From contig NC_133495.1 of the NCBI RefSeq assembly GCF_025370935.1, positions 4,830,533 through 4,894,532 of the forward strand: a DNA stretch of 64,000 nucleotides, written 5' to 3'. Of this stretch, positions 30,818 through 41,381 are shown in pieces; position 1 is the first letter of the stretch, and each line of letters starts with the position of its first letter. The DNA comes from Choristoneura fumiferana. Taxonomy: Eukaryota > Arthropoda > Insecta > Lepidoptera > Tortricidae. Made by a program: the position numbers and the translations under genes. A model generated the notes under the pieces. The model was not told where the DNA came from. It saw nothing but the letters and a program-made list of their open reading frames with translations, and did no database searches.

Positions 30818-31876
30818 ATGCCACAACCAAAGAATACTGCTTCCACACAGCCGAAGTGTGCAGGTTGTGGCAAGTTTACCACGAACCACCTGACAGATGG
30901 CGCTAAGTGCAAAAAATGCAGCAGTGTCTATCACAGGGTGTGTGTGAACTTGGGGCTTGATGCACGCGTATCATCTGCGTGGGTGTGTCCGGCGTGCAAG
31001 GTTCAGGTGCCACGGAGTGACAACACTGATACCCCAGTCAAGGGCAGTGAGCAGGAGGGGGCCGGGGTCGATGAGCCGTCGCCTGTTCAGGACCTCACTA
31101 GGGAGATCCGTATGTTCCGTCTGGACGTAGCAGCCATGAGGGAGGAGATGGCTGGTCTGCGGCGCGATATAGCCGAAATGCGCAGTTCCATTGGTGGGTT
31201 TCAGGCGAGGTTCGAGGCCGTCGAGGAGAGGATCAGCCGCCTCGAGGCGCGCACGGAGGAGAGAGCAGCTGACGGCGCTGGCGATCATTTGGCCAATACC
31301 GTTGCGGAGCTCAAGGCGGAGCTCAATGACCGCGATCAAGACCTCCTCCTCGGCGACTTGGAGATATCCGGGATCCCTGAGGCGGCCAGCGAGAATGGAT
31401 TGCATCTTGTGGGCCTGGTTGCGAGGAAGCTCGGTGTGGCCTTAGATGAGCGCGACATCGTTTTTGCGGAGCGTGTGGGGGCGCCTCGGCGGTCGCTGGA
31501 CGTCGCGGAGGGTGGCGGCGCTGCCGGGGACGCGAGCGTCGGTGCGGAGCGACTGCGCCCGCGCCCCCTGGTCGTGCGCCTCGCCCGCCGGGCGCCGCGC
31601 GCCGATCTGCTGCGCGCCGCGAGGGTGCGCCGGGGCGCGGACACGGCGGACTTTGGTCTGCCCGGGTCGCCCACTCGGTTCTACGTGAACGAGCGACTCA
31701 CCAGGCTGAACCGATCGCTGTTCTACAGCGCGCGGCAGGAATGCAGGAGGCTGGACTGGCGTTACCCGTGGACGACGGCTGGTCGCGTGTACGTGCGTCG
31801 CGATAGGGATGGGCCTGCCCAACGGATTCGTTCGTCTGAGGACATTGCTCAGGTTTTTGGCACCTTATTGCGTTAG
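30818..31876 (+). CDS. LINE ORF1: PHD finger, coiled coil, FP-like C-terminal domain
   Basis: 352 aa. Residues 14-60 form a complete PHD-type zinc finger: Cys14, Cys17, Cys31, Cys34, His39, Cys42, Cys57, Cys60. Residues ~88-150 are a charged heptad-like coiled coil ('MAGLRRDIAEMRSSIGGFQA'). Residues ~175-350 resemble the C-terminal fold shared by lepidopteran CR1-type ORF1 proteins and the baculovirus FP family ('LEISGIPE', 'RPRPLVVRLARRAPRADLLR', 'FYVNERLTRLNRSLF'). By analogy it binds LINE RNA and chaperones reverse transcription. The 3' half is strikingly GC-rich at third positions compared with ORF2. Start: first ATG after the 5' UTR. Confidence 0.85.
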   Translation: MPQPKNTASTQPKCAGCGKFTTNHLTDGAKCKKCSSVYHRVCVNLGLDARVSSAWVCPACKVQVPRSDNTDTPVKGSEQEGAGVDEPSPVQDLTREIRMFRLDVAAMREEMAGLRRDIAEMRSSIGGFQARFEAVEERISRLEARTEERAADGAGDHLANTVAELKAELNDRDQDLLLGDLEISGIPEAASENGLHLVGLVARKLGVALDERDIVFAERVGAPRRSLDVAEGGGAAGDASVGAERLRPRPLVVRLARRAPRADLLRAARVRRGADTADFGLPGSPTRFYVNERLTRLNRSLFYSARQECRRLDWRYPWTTAGRVYVRRDRDGPAQRIRSSEDIAQVFGTLLR

Positions 31877-32047
31877 AGCCAGCCCATAATATGTGTTTAA
31901 TATTTCACTTCAAATGTTCCTTAAATGTGAGTGGCGTGTCGCATAAACATTTGACATATTTATTTTTCTTTGTTATTGTATGGAATTTCCTTACTCTGTT
32001 CGTTGCTCCTAGTTTTCTGAGTATATTCCATGATCGTAACATGAACG

Positions 32048-34930
32048 ATGGTTCATAAACGACTCAGAATAGGTTTGTACAACGCAGGTTCCCTTGGCAC
32101 AAATCATGATGACCTTATAGCGGCTTGTGTCCGTCAGGAGTTTGATGTGCTGGCGATTAACGAGACTTGGCTTAGGGCGGGGGAGGAGGGGCGGGCGCCG
32201 GTACTTCCTGGTTGCAGACTCCGACATACCCCTCGACCTCAGGGCACACGTTCACGTGGTGGAGGTGTTGGGTTCTACATAAAGCGCGATGTTAGTGCTC
32301 GCACTTGGCCCCACCCGGTGGATCCACTGCACAAGTCTGTAGAACAAATGTGGCTTACAGTGAATGTCAACGGAAGGAAGCTGGTAGTAGGGACAGCTTA
32401 TAGACCCCCTTGGATGGATACTGATTTGTTTTTTGATGCTTTGTCTGACTCGATTGGTTCGATACCTAATAGTGACAACTTGGTACTGCTTGGTGATTTT
32501 AATATAAACTTATTAACCGCTAGTGATGTAAAAATAACTAAATTTAACCACTTTCTGTCTAGTTTTGGCTTGTCCCAGTTGGTATCGGAGCCCACGCATT
32601 TCACAGACACCAGTCAGACGTTGCTCGACGTAGTTTGTACCGACCTACGTTCGAAGAAGGTCACTATTGAGCATGTAGGTTCTTTGATAGGACACTGTCT
32701 AGTGATATGTGAGTTTGATGTTAGACGTGACAGGCCTAAACCCTTTTCCATAACCTACAGATCAATAAGAAACATAAAACAGAAGGAATTTGATGCTGAC
32801 CTGCAATGTATGGAGTGGAATTTGCTGGCCAATCCGGATAATGACAATGTCAGTAACATGGTCCATGTGTTGAGTCAGCATATTGTCGAGTTATTTGACA
32901 TCCATGCCCCAATAAAGTCGTCTGTTGTCAGATCTCGCACTCCCCCATGGATCACAGACACAGTTAGACTCATGATGCGGTTGCGTGACAGAGCCGCGGG
33001 TGACTACCATAGAACTGGATTAGAAAGTAAAAAAAAGTATTATAAAGATTTGAAATCAATTGTAAATAAAGCACTATTTAATGAGAAGTCAGCCTATTTT
33101 AATCAAAATATAAATAATAATATACATAAACCAAAATTACTCTGGAAAAATCTTAAATCTACTATATTGCCTAATGATAACAAAGACCTACCAACTAGTT
33201 TCAATAATCCTAATGCTATAAATAGTCATTTTCTTAATTTACCGGCCACCACTGGAAGCACCATATCACAACTGACTTACTTTGAATTCCATAAGTTTAG
33301 TGACTCAGTTTTTCATCTTGAATTGGTCAGTACAGAACAAATTGTAAAAATTATAAATAAATTAGAATCAAATGCTGAAGGTTGTGATGGTATTAGCCTA
33401 AACATGTTAAAATTGACATTACCATGCACTGCTGACATAATTAGAGATATAATTAATATCTCCATATTAACATCAACATTTCCTGACATCTGGAAACATG
33501 CAATAGTACGCCCTTTGCCTAAAATCTCAAATCCAACCGAGCTTAAGGAACTTAGACCGATCAGTATATTGCCATGTCTGTCAAAGGTCATGGAAAGAGC
33601 TGTGTGCTCACAATTGACCAATTATTTAGAAAATAACAACATGTTGCCGGATGTGCAGTCTGGCTTTAGAAGGGGACGAAGCACTGTGACTTGTCTGCTG
33701 GATGTAACTGACAATATTTTGTGCGCGCAAGACAAAGGAATGTGTACTTTTTTGGTGTTGTTAGACTTCTCTAGGGCATTTGACTGTCTAAATATTGAGA
33801 TGTTGTTGTCCAAGTTGAGTTATTATGGTTTTGACCACAATGCAATAAAATGGTTTGACAGCTACCTTAATAATCGCTATCAGTATGTGAAACTGCAGAA
33901 TAAAGATGGTTCTTTTCAAATATCCGACAAGGCACATCTCACTCGAGGAGTGCCGCAGGGATCCATCCTCGGACCGATCCTATTTATTTTATATACTGCT
34001 GACATACAGACTCACATTAAATACTGCAAATATCATATTTATGCAGATGACATTCAAGTGTATTTGTCATGCAAGCCATCAGAGATCAACGGTACCATAG
34101 ATAAACTTAACGATGACCTCACTAGCATAGCTTCTTGGGCCACAAAAAACTCCCTAGTACTCAATCCTGACAAGACCAAATACCTAATTTTTGGTAGTAA
34201 GCAGCAGATGGCCGGCCTTGACTGTGCGGGCATGGCACAAGTCACAATGATGGGTAGACCCATCGAGCGTGTGTATGAGGCGCGTAACTTGGGTCTTGAA
34301 ATGGATTGTGGATTACGTTATGAGAAGCACATTGCAAGGTCGGTTGGAAGTTGCTTCTATAAACTTAAAATCCTGTATAGAATTAGGCCATTTATAAGTG
34401 AAAGCTTGCGCATTCAGCTGGTGGAGTCACTGATTTTGTCTAAGTTGAACTATATGGATACAGTGTATGGTCCACGCCTTCTTGCGAAAACGAAGAGACT
34501 TGTACAGCGAGTGCAAAATGCTTGTGCACGTTTTTGTTTTAGCATTCCATTGAGGGCTCATGTCACTCCATTTTTAAATAAATATAGTATCCTTAAAATG
34601 CAACACAGACGCAAGCTTCACCTTGCCTGCCTCCTCTTTGGAGTAGTAAAGAATAAATCCCCACCGTATCTTTTTGAGAAGTTGTCTTGGTCTTCTGGCC
34701 ATCAAGTTCGCGGAGCTCGGCAGTGTGGTGTGCAACTGTTGACACATCGTCATGCTTCAGCTGCCTTCCGCGGTAGTTTCCGATATGCTGCCACAAAATG
34801 TTGGAACAATATCCCACCGCCAATTAGGGACCTGAAAAATATATGTGGCTTTAGAATTAAACTTAAAAAGCATATGAATGAGCACCAGCAAAAGCAGGAA
34901 ACTCTTATTCATGACACCAGTTGCATTTAG
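32048..34930 (+). CDS. LINE ORF2: AP endonuclease and reverse transcriptase
   Basis: 960 aa, no stops. N-terminal endonuclease: Asn12, Glu39 in 'LAINETW', 'GTAYRPP' (116-121), GDFN (149-152), Asp194, His216. The usual SDH triad reads Ile-Gly-His, so the Asp is replaced. Reverse transcriptase: 'LRPISILPCLSKVMER', 'QSGFRRGRSTVTCLLD', Asp573 in 'LLDFSRAFDCL', 'RGVPQGSILGPILF' (633 on), and the YADD box at 665-668. A C-terminal tail ends near 'ECW/CWNNIPPPIRDL'-type sequence ('ATKCWNNIPPPIRDLKN'). The enzyme nicks chromosomal DNA and primes cDNA synthesis there. Start: ATG 171 bp after the ORF1 stop. Confidence 0.9.
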   Translation: MVHKRLRIGLYNAGSLGTNHDDLIAACVRQEFDVLAINETWLRAGEEGRAPVLPGCRLRHTPRPQGTRSRGGGVGFYIKRDVSARTWPHPVDPLHKSVEQMWLTVNVNGRKLVVGTAYRPPWMDTDLFFDALSDSIGSIPNSDNLVLLGDFNINLLTASDVKITKFNHFLSSFGLSQLVSEPTHFTDTSQTLLDVVCTDLRSKKVTIEHVGSLIGHCLVICEFDVRRDRPKPFSITYRSIRNIKQKEFDADLQCMEWNLLANPDNDNVSNMVHVLSQHIVELFDIHAPIKSSVVRSRTPPWITDTVRLMMRLRDRAAGDYHRTGLESKKKYYKDLKSIVNKALFNEKSAYFNQNINNNIHKPKLLWKNLKSTILPNDNKDLPTSFNNPNAINSHFLNLPATTGSTISQLTYFEFHKFSDSVFHLELVSTEQIVKIINKLESNAEGCDGISLNMLKLTLPCTADIIRDIINISILTSTFPDIWKHAIVRPLPKISNPTELKELRPISILPCLSKVMERAVCSQLTNYLENNNMLPDVQSGFRRGRSTVTCLLDVTDNILCAQDKGMCTFLVLLDFSRAFDCLNIEMLLSKLSYYGFDHNAIKWFDSYLNNRYQYVKLQNKDGSFQISDKAHLTRGVPQGSILGPILFILYTADIQTHIKYCKYHIYADDIQVYLSCKPSEINGTIDKLNDDLTSIASWATKNSLVLNPDKTKYLIFGSKQQMAGLDCAGMAQVTMMGRPIERVYEARNLGLEMDCGLRYEKHIARSVGSCFYKLKILYRIRPFISESLRIQLVESLILSKLNYMDTVYGPRLLAKTKRLVQRVQNACARFCFSIPLRAHVTPFLNKYSILKMQHRRKLHLACLLFGVVKNKSPPYLFEKLSWSSGHQVRGARQCGVQLLTHRHASAAFRGSFRYAATKCWNNIPPPIRDLKNICGFRIKLKKHMNEHQQKQETLIHDTSCI

Positions 34931-34974
34931 AGAGTTTTTGTCTTGTTTATTTTTGTTTATTTGTCAATTAAAAT

Positions 34975-35104
34975 AACGGCATTGCCCGTGGGAATATCGG
35001 GATAAAAAGTAGATGTGTTGCTTCAGATCTCCAGCTTTCAAGGCGTCAAATTACATCCAAATCCATCCAGCAGTTTTGTGGCAAACATGGGCACACGCAC
35101 ACGT

Positions 35105-35142
<38 letters not shown>

Positions 35143-35195
35143 GCACACACACACATGCATAGAAACTTTCGCATTTATAATATTAGTATAAAGTA
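34975..35195 (+). repeat. CGCATTTATAATATTAG repeat with (AC)n inside the LINE 3' UTR
   Basis: 'TGCCCGTGGGAATATCGGGA', 'TACATCCAAATCCATCCAGC', a long (AC)n run at 35085-35155, and the tail 'CGCATTTATAATATTAGTAT'. Either a nested insertion or a captured 3' UTR segment; I cannot find a clear TSD. Confidence 0.6.
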
Positions 35196-36470
35196 GGATC
35201 ATTTACTAGGTACTTATGTATTTCTATTGTGTACCTATAGTTAGTGTTTAGTTCATTGTATCTTCATATTATTTGTTTGGCTTAATTATAATTATGGGTC
35301 ATGGATGTCTACAAACCTTTTGTTTTGCGCCCCTTCTGCATGGCATTATCTAGCTGTGCATGCTTTTTTGAGACTGCCACGTTGGATTTGTTCATGGACT
35401 CCGAATGGGACGTTTGCTGTTGTTATTGTCATCTTTCGGTACCTTGGCCATTTGGGAACCTGCAAGACGTGCGTTGTAGTGTATAACAAAGTTATGGAGC
35501 TTATGGTTGTTGTGAATAATGATAAGGATAACAGCTTGATTTTGTTTTTTTATTTTTTATTTTAGGTTATAACTAGCGCCACTTTTTACATACCTGTTGT
35601 TTGCGTTCCATGGGCGCTGCCGTGACTGTGATGTTTGTTTGAACATCGCTATAAGTACCGTTGGCGCTTTGTTTGCACTGATATTTTATTGTAATGGTAA
35701 TGGATTATTCGGAACTCATTCTTTTTTGCACGAACTATGAATCCATCCATGCCACGTCTATAGCACAGAGTACTTTTTTTTTTTTTCTTTTTTTTAATGC
35801 CACGTCAATAATTGCATTATTGGCAAAGGCAATAGGCCTATACAGACGTGCATATTATTCTCTTTTTTCTTTTATTTATATTTTGTGTAGTTATTTTTAT
35901 GTTGTAAATTACTAGTTTTGTGTATTGTAAAAAATTGTTTTAGTTGTCGAGTTCACTGCTGTTTTGTTTTGTTCTTTTAACACTTAAATGGTTCCAACGG
36001 AAGACCAGCGTCGGCCGCAAGGTTGACATCATGCTGAGTTGGGACCATTTCGTGACAAAATTTATTTCCTTTTTCTTTTATTTGTAAAAATGTCACGAAT
36101 AAATGTTTTTCTTTCTTTCTTTCTTTCTTTCTGTACCGGCTCGGGTGGCTATATGAACATTTGGGTAAAATGGTTCGTTTTATGCTCTTGTTGTACAATC
36201 TACTATTTTTTCGACACGGCACACGGTTTTTTATTTATCTCTAAATATGTGCCAATTCTAAATGAACTATGCTTTATTGTTGTTATTATTATAGCCCTGT
36301 GGATGACCTATCCCGTTGGTTTAATGCTCTAAGTTTACAAGTCAGCGGGTTGGTACAGACTTACATATAAATAAATACAATGCCTTGCCCACGCGTCGCT
36401 CTGACGACTAATAAGCGTTTTGTCGGTAGGCTCCCCTTTGCACTTTGTTAAATAAAAAAAATACACTCGA

Positions 36471-36735
36471 GAAAACCGATTCACGTACCAGCAGGGCTAC
36501 TACGAAACTCGAAACTCGAAATTCGTGTCGTGCGGTCCCTCTGACACTTATACTATATAATACGAGAGCGAGAGGGACGGTACGATACGAATTTCGAGTT
36601 TCTAGTTTCGAAGTAGCCCTGCAGGGTGGAATCTTTTCATAATCCATTTCGCTGTAGTTTCTTTGGCAAATGTATGGGAGGTCAACATGGCATTGTTGCA
36701 CAAAGGTCCCACCCTGGTACGTGATTCAGTTTCCT
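36471..36735. repeat. Palindromic MITE nested in a larger palindromic element (copy A)
   Basis: Inner foldback at 36492-36621: 'AGGGCTACTACGAAACTCGA' against 'TCTAGTTTCGAAGTAGCCCT'. Outer inverted pair: 'GATTCACGTACCAGCAGGG' on the left, and on the right 'CCCACCCTGGTACGTGATTC'. The same arrangement in copy B is at 42845-43140, with an extra poly(A) fragment. Confidence 0.6.
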
Positions 36736-37349
36736 CAAACTTATGGGACAATTTACACTAATTGACTTAATGCCAAAGTAAGCAAAGACACCTATAATAG
36801 CTGACACTTTCTTTAGAGGCTGGCAAAAGACCGTGACTCTCCTTGAGTTGTTGGTACCTACTCATGGGCGGTGCTGATGATTTCCCATTAGATGTCGTTT
36901 GCCTCCCTCGCATAAAAATATATATTATTCTTAAATATCACTGATTAATTTACGTCACTTTATTTGACGGGAAAGTCCAAAGTTCCCGCGGGATGAATAA
37001 GCATTTAATTTGTGTGGTAATAAGCTTAACAAGCAAACTTGTTCATAGTTGCTGACTTTCAACGGAACCAAGTCGTCGATCACGAACACCAATTACTCTC
37101 ATAACCGCTGTAAGCGCGTTACATAACTTCCACCGAATCACGTGAACTTTATAAACCGGGTCAATGCTAAAGTGGAATCAAATAAGTGGGATCACTCTTA
37201 CAACAAGTCTAGTTTGGCTTTTTGACACTTTTTGAAGAAGAGCTATGGACTAGTTAAAATACTGTAGTACTATTACTACTTATTATGTAAGTAATATTTT
37301 TTTACAAGGTGTCTTTTTTTGTCTTGCAAAGTTTGTTAAAAAAGTATGC

Positions 37350-37630
37350 CCCCGTTCGGACAGATACTTGTATGAAAAATTCGAAGGTTTGCTTTTATGT
37401 CATGGGTGTGTAATATGTATTTATCTATTTAGGTATGTTTATCCATTGCCTAATACAGTCACCAGCACCATTATGTGACAACAAAGCGCGCTTAAATATC
37501 TGATACGACTCTATTTCTAGGGCCGGTAGGAAGTGTCAGATATTTTTGCACGCTCCGCTGTGGCAGATATTAATGAAGGTCACCTGTAGGTCAATTGATG
37601 TCAAGTGTCCCGTGATATTTATTATTTATT
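37350..37630 (+). repeat. SINE family 1 body split by CAGTCACC MITE (copy A)
   Basis: 'AATATGTATTTATCTATTTA' and 'GTTTATCCATTGCCTAA' are SINE family 1. The MITE 37454-37588 follows, then the SINE resumes with 'GGTCAATTGATGTCAAGTGT'. The copy B equivalent is 43896-44170. Confidence 0.65.
37454..37588 (+). repeat. CAGTCACC palindromic MITE (copy A)
   Basis: 'TACAGTCACCAGCACCATTA' to 'GGTCACCTGTA', with the conserved core 'CTCTATTTCTAGGGCCGGTA'. Allelic or paralogous to 43992-44125. Confidence 0.75.
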
Positions 37631-38756
37631 AAATAAAAATGCCGCAGTGCAGTGTGGAGTGGACCCCGCACACAATGTAACATCACAGACATCTCGACAC
37701 TTTCTACGCTGACAATAGAGCAAAACGGTACAAAAAATATAGATTATGTCAGCTCGTTACTAATTTGAAAATAATGGCTGCTTTTTCACATTTTTTTTTG
37801 TTTAATTTGTAGATTGAGCTGGTTTTCCTTTTCAGTATTTTGTGATAGTTAAATTATAAGCAACAACAGTTCATCACTTCGTCTGCCAATCTCCCGGAAA
37901 ATGCCGAAATGCATTTTCTTGACATAAAATGACACTATCTTTTACATTAGCTAATGAGCTAGTCTAGATTTATTTTATTTTATTATGTGTTCTAAATCTG
38001 ATACTTTTGGAATTATAAGAAACGATCGTTCGGCCATTTATATCAAAAAGACATTCAGCTTTTTTTACTACTCTTTAGTCTTAGTTGTATATTCGATCTA
38101 AAACATATAGCTAGTACAAGCTGATATATCTGTTATCTCTCATCGAAAGTGTAAATGTATCATAAAATAATAACAGTAATTATGCTGTACGAACTCAAAA
38201 CTATGACATAACTATTTCGTAACATACTCCTTTCTTATTTGTTTCAATAATGAATTGACACTGACAGCTGTAAGATTAATGTGTGTTGTGCAACGCAGGA
38301 AGAAAGCATGGATTATATTCGATTATGATTTAATTAAGGAAGTTGACATGAAGGTAAATAAATGTATTATTATAGTTGATTCATAGACACTCGGGAGCTT
38401 CTGGCTGGGTACATTTCTCTTCGATACGATAGATAATGAGTAATGAAAAACGTTTTTGATCGAAGCATGTGTAGTATTCACCATTTTTTAGAACTGAACA
38501 AAAAACAGTGCCCAGCATAGAGCAAGGCATTGCCACGAAAATTTACACGATGATTCTTAGAATGATCCCTAGGGATCGCTCTAGTAAACTAAAAGTAAAC
38601 TTACTCGTCAGAAATTTTATTACTTACGATGATGTCGGACAGATGCTGGGCAAAGAGCTCGAAACAAATTTACCATTGTTTTGCTTGAATGCTCGCTAGA
38701 ACGCTCCCTAAATGCTTGCTAAAACTTTTACGTCTATACTGTGAACTATTATATTA

Positions 38757-38990
38757 CCTGCTAGTGTTTACCCGTGGTTTCGCACACGTAAATCATTAGA
38801 TCCAGCAGCTGAATTGAAATTTCGGAATTTTTTAAAATTCCTGTGGGAATTCCCGAAAATTATATCGTTGCTTTTCATTGGCGTTACATTAAAAACAATC
38901 ATGTCCAATTTCATGACTCTAAGCCCAGCGGTTGTTGTTTCGAGATTTTATCCTTATCCCGTGGGAATATCGGAATAATAATATTGACAG
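38757..38990 (+). repeat. CCCGTGGTTTCGCACACG repeat (copy A)
   Basis: 'AGTGTTTACCCGTGGTTTCG', 'AAATCATTAGATCCAGCAGC' and 'TTATCCCGTGGGAATATCGG'. Copy B has the same element (45298-45500), with a short internal deletion around 45408. Confidence 0.55.
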
Positions 38991-39339
38991 ATATTGGTAC
39001 TGGTGACTGTACCAGCTTCAATCTCTACTACTTACTTATGCATTTTATTTTTCTGTGTCTCTACCATACACTTATCGTATCATTAAAATTCTTTGCATTC
39101 CCAGGCTGTGTACTCTCACATTTTTTTCTATTAAATATTTATTTTTGTTAATAATTCACAGCGCTAAAATATGTCGATTGTCGGCGGGCTTTGTTAAATG
39201 GTTTTGCGTTTACAACCTTTACCTTAATGCCGCATGGGAGCCGTAAGATGGCGCTTGCAATAATTTCTAAAACCAAATACCAGCAATAGATTTGACGCGA
39301 AACATAAATCTTTTAGATACAGCCATCCAGCCATACCAG

Positions 39340-39539
39340 CCTGTATACGTCCCACTGTTGAGCACAGGCCTCCTCTCAGAACAAGAGGATAAAGATACAA
39401 TTAAGCACCAATATCTGACACAACAAAGCGTGCATAAATAATATCTATTACGAGTCTATTTCTAAGGCCGATAGGACGTGTCAGATATTTAGGCACGCTC
39501 AGCGCACAGCGTGGCAGATATTAATGCAGGTGACTGTAC
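39340..39539. repeat. SINE family 2 end (reverse) followed by CAGTCACC MITE (copy A)
   Basis: 'TATACGTCCCACTGTTGAGC' and 'ACAGGCCTCCTCTCAGAACA' are a reverse SINE 2 end (39340-39392). 39404-39539 is a MITE copy with a degenerate left TIR and an intact right 'GCAGGTGACTGTA'. Copy B: 45850-46090, where the MITE carries an internal partial duplication. Confidence 0.6.
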
Positions 39540-40630
39540 ATAGTAACCTTATTTAGTGCCTTTTAACTTAAACATATTGTTATGTTTAGTCAAAAACAAT
39601 TTTAAGTACTTTCTTAAATATACAATCCATTATTACTTATCTTTTGAGTATTTCTGTTTTTTCTCTTTACCGCACGTAATTTTCACTGTCTGCTTATCCT
39701 CTATATAACAAACTGTCTTCTCTTAACTAGGTTAGCTGGAAGAGATCCCATTTTAGGGATAAGCTCGCTTTTTTTCTCCTCTCTGTGTATTTGTATTTTT
39801 ATTTTTATGTGCAATAAAGAGTTTACATACATACATACTTATTTACTAAATCTTGCAGGAGCTTCTTGCTTTTGCAGGAGAGGCGCAAATTTGGCGACGT
39901 TGACTTTGGGATGAAGACCATACCATCATTGAAATTTTTCGTATTTCTAATTCTTTGGCAGGTATAGGAAGACGTAGACGTGGTAGTAGAGAGCTATGCT
40001 CAGAGTTTCTCTACATGCTAGAGTCAGCGACATAGCTCTAAGTATAATGTAAATTGAACTTACAATGACCGGGAACACACATTTCTTAAATAAGAGATAA
40101 CTTTTGAATAGAAGGTTCTTAAGGGTGACCACCAACTGGAAGACGCAACGTTGGAAGGCCTCCCACTAGGTGGAGCAACGACGTCGCTTAAGTTGCGGGC
40201 GACTGCTGAATACAAGTAGCAAAGCATTTTCAAGCAACGTCTACAGCTGATGATAATTATAGACTGCCGTCTCACTCATGAAATGTCGCGTATTTTTCGA
40301 GTGTAGAGTAAAGAAGTTGTAAAGCGTCATTTTACTGTCGCTCTCAAGATCGTGCGACCGCCGTTTCAAAACTTATTGTCTGTCGCGTAATTACGTGTTG
40401 GGCAACGACACGTCGGCAAGGTTGGAGGAAGCTGGGACGGTCGCAGTCGGCCGGAAAGATAAGTCGGGATAGCATGCAGCTTGCAATAACTTACCAATCA
40501 GGGTTTGATAGGGTCTCCCCACAACTTTCGATGTGGTATCGTCTTAAACCAGTGGTCGTTACACTTTTCCATTTGGCCATTCTCATTCGTCCAATTACCA
40601 TTCACTATTGCGGAAAAAAGGAACGGTAAT

Positions 40631-41051
40631 GAGGGCTATCGTTTTTTCTTTCTAGATGGCGCCTCTATTGCGTGAGGTTTTTAAGTATGGCTTTCAAAGT
40701 TTGTTATTACGGCCGTGAAAACAAAGTTTAGATTAAAATCATATTTAATACACCTTAAAACCGTACCAAAAAAATATCGAGAAACCACAGTGTTGCGTAT
40801 AGTCCCGTTTTGTTCGGAAAAAAAGGGAGGACAAAAGTTTCCGAAAGACAAAACTGTCTCTAAACACAGACATTCATTGCCCCGTAACGCATAATTGCCA
40901 TAATTAATTTCAGGTAATGCAAAATATTCACAAAATTATTCTAATTATAAATAAACGCGCGTAGCTAACCCAAAAACTATGAGATTTGACATTTCGGAGA
41001 CCTCACGATACACTAGTGCCTCTAGCGCTGAATTCATACGCGATAGACCTC
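40631..41051. repeat. GAGGGCTATCG TIR element (copy A)
   Basis: About 421 bp. Ends 'GAGGGCTATCG' and 'CGATAGACCTC' are flanked by AT on both sides. Sub-terminal 'TAGATGGCGCCTCTATTGCG' and 'CTAGTGCCTCTAGCGCTGAA' also pair in inverted orientation. Non-coding. Other copies: 47195-47802 (with SINE) and 58767-59183 (inside a SINE). Confidence 0.7.
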
Positions 41052-41127
41052 ATTAAACTGGTGCACAGATGAATTAGAATTACCGATCAAAGGCCACGTT
41101 AGACAAAGTGAGGGCTTACTGTGGGCT

Positions 41128-41381
41128 GCAATAAAGTCATTGCTTATATCGCGGGACGCAAAACATTTGACGGCCACTGGCTTAAAACGATCAAAATCCC
41201 ACTTCGTTGGCGGACACTTATCATAGTTTTTACCACTTCTCTCGCACGGTGTGGGATGAGGATAAAAAAAGACGGCGAATGCGATTGCGAGTGCCAGAGC
41301 GATAGACAATACGGCCACCGGTTGGCGATTATCCGAACCCAAATCATCAACGTAGGTAAACCATTTAGTGCGGAAGTCCAA
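41128..41381 (-). CDS. Candidate exon, single-pass membrane protein-like (copy A, truncated)
   Basis: Open frame with no ATG start (entry codon TTG, stop codon just upstream), as expected of an internal exon. Sequence 'DFRTKWFTYVDDLGSDNRQP' leads into a hydrophobic helix 'VAVLSIALALAIAFAVFF', then a Cys-containing segment 'PCERSGKNYDKCPPTKWDFD'. Codon use is more balanced than in the surrounding AT-rich DNA. A donor-like CACA|GTAAGC occurs near 41127. Copy B (47981-48283) keeps ~155 bp missing here, so copy A seems truncated by a deletion. I do not recognise the family. Between copies there are four amino-acid changes and one silent change, so constraint is not demonstrated. Confidence 0.3.

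Larger units (their letters stand above)
30544..36130 (+). mobile_element. Full-length CR1-like LINE with two intact ORFs
   Basis: Target duplication 'CTGTA' at 30539-30543 and 36131-36135; copy B has the empty site 'CCGTA' (42507-42511). Layout: 274-bp 5' UTR beginning 'GGAGTGGGTAGTTATACAG', ORF1 (30818-31876), 171-bp spacer, ORF2 (32048-34930), then ~1.2 kb of 3' UTR ending in a (TTTC)n tail at 36107-36130. The 3' UTR contains a CGCATTTATAATATTAG repeat and an (AC)n run (34975-35195). Both ORFs are uninterrupted, so recent activity is plausible. Confidence 0.9.

Noticed and set aside
30971..31822. Long minus-strand frames over ORF1 of the LINE
   Set aside because: A by-product of the very GC-rich ORF1 codons. 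The plus frame has the PHD finger and correct LINE layout.
35085..35155. CRISPR-like or tandem array
   Set aside because: Simple (AC)n microsatellite in a eukaryotic LINE 3' UTR.
36408..36701. ~97-codon minus-strand frame with copy at 42712-43116
   Set aside because: It runs through a palindromic MITE. The apparent protein is a translation of its inverted arms.
38296..38352. Micro-exon-like block GCAACGCAG ... ATGAAG|GTAAAT, identical in both copies
   Set aside because: The acceptor lacks a good pyrimidine tract, the donor is weak and the coding block is only 18 codons. Identity between copies is not informative.
38508..38699. 63-codon frame after a TTTTTTAG acceptor, present in both duplicate copies (also 45046-45237)
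   Set aside because: The differences between copies I could see all change amino acids, the start codon would be GTG, and no domain is recognisable. Preservation is explained by the recent duplication itself.
40890..40917. TTTCAG|GTAATG acceptor-donor juxtaposition, also at 47477 and, in reverse, at 58900
   Set aside because: It lies inside the GAGGGCTATCG repeat in all three copies, the pyrimidine tract is poor and the donor is suboptimal. It is a repeat feature rather than a ratchet site.
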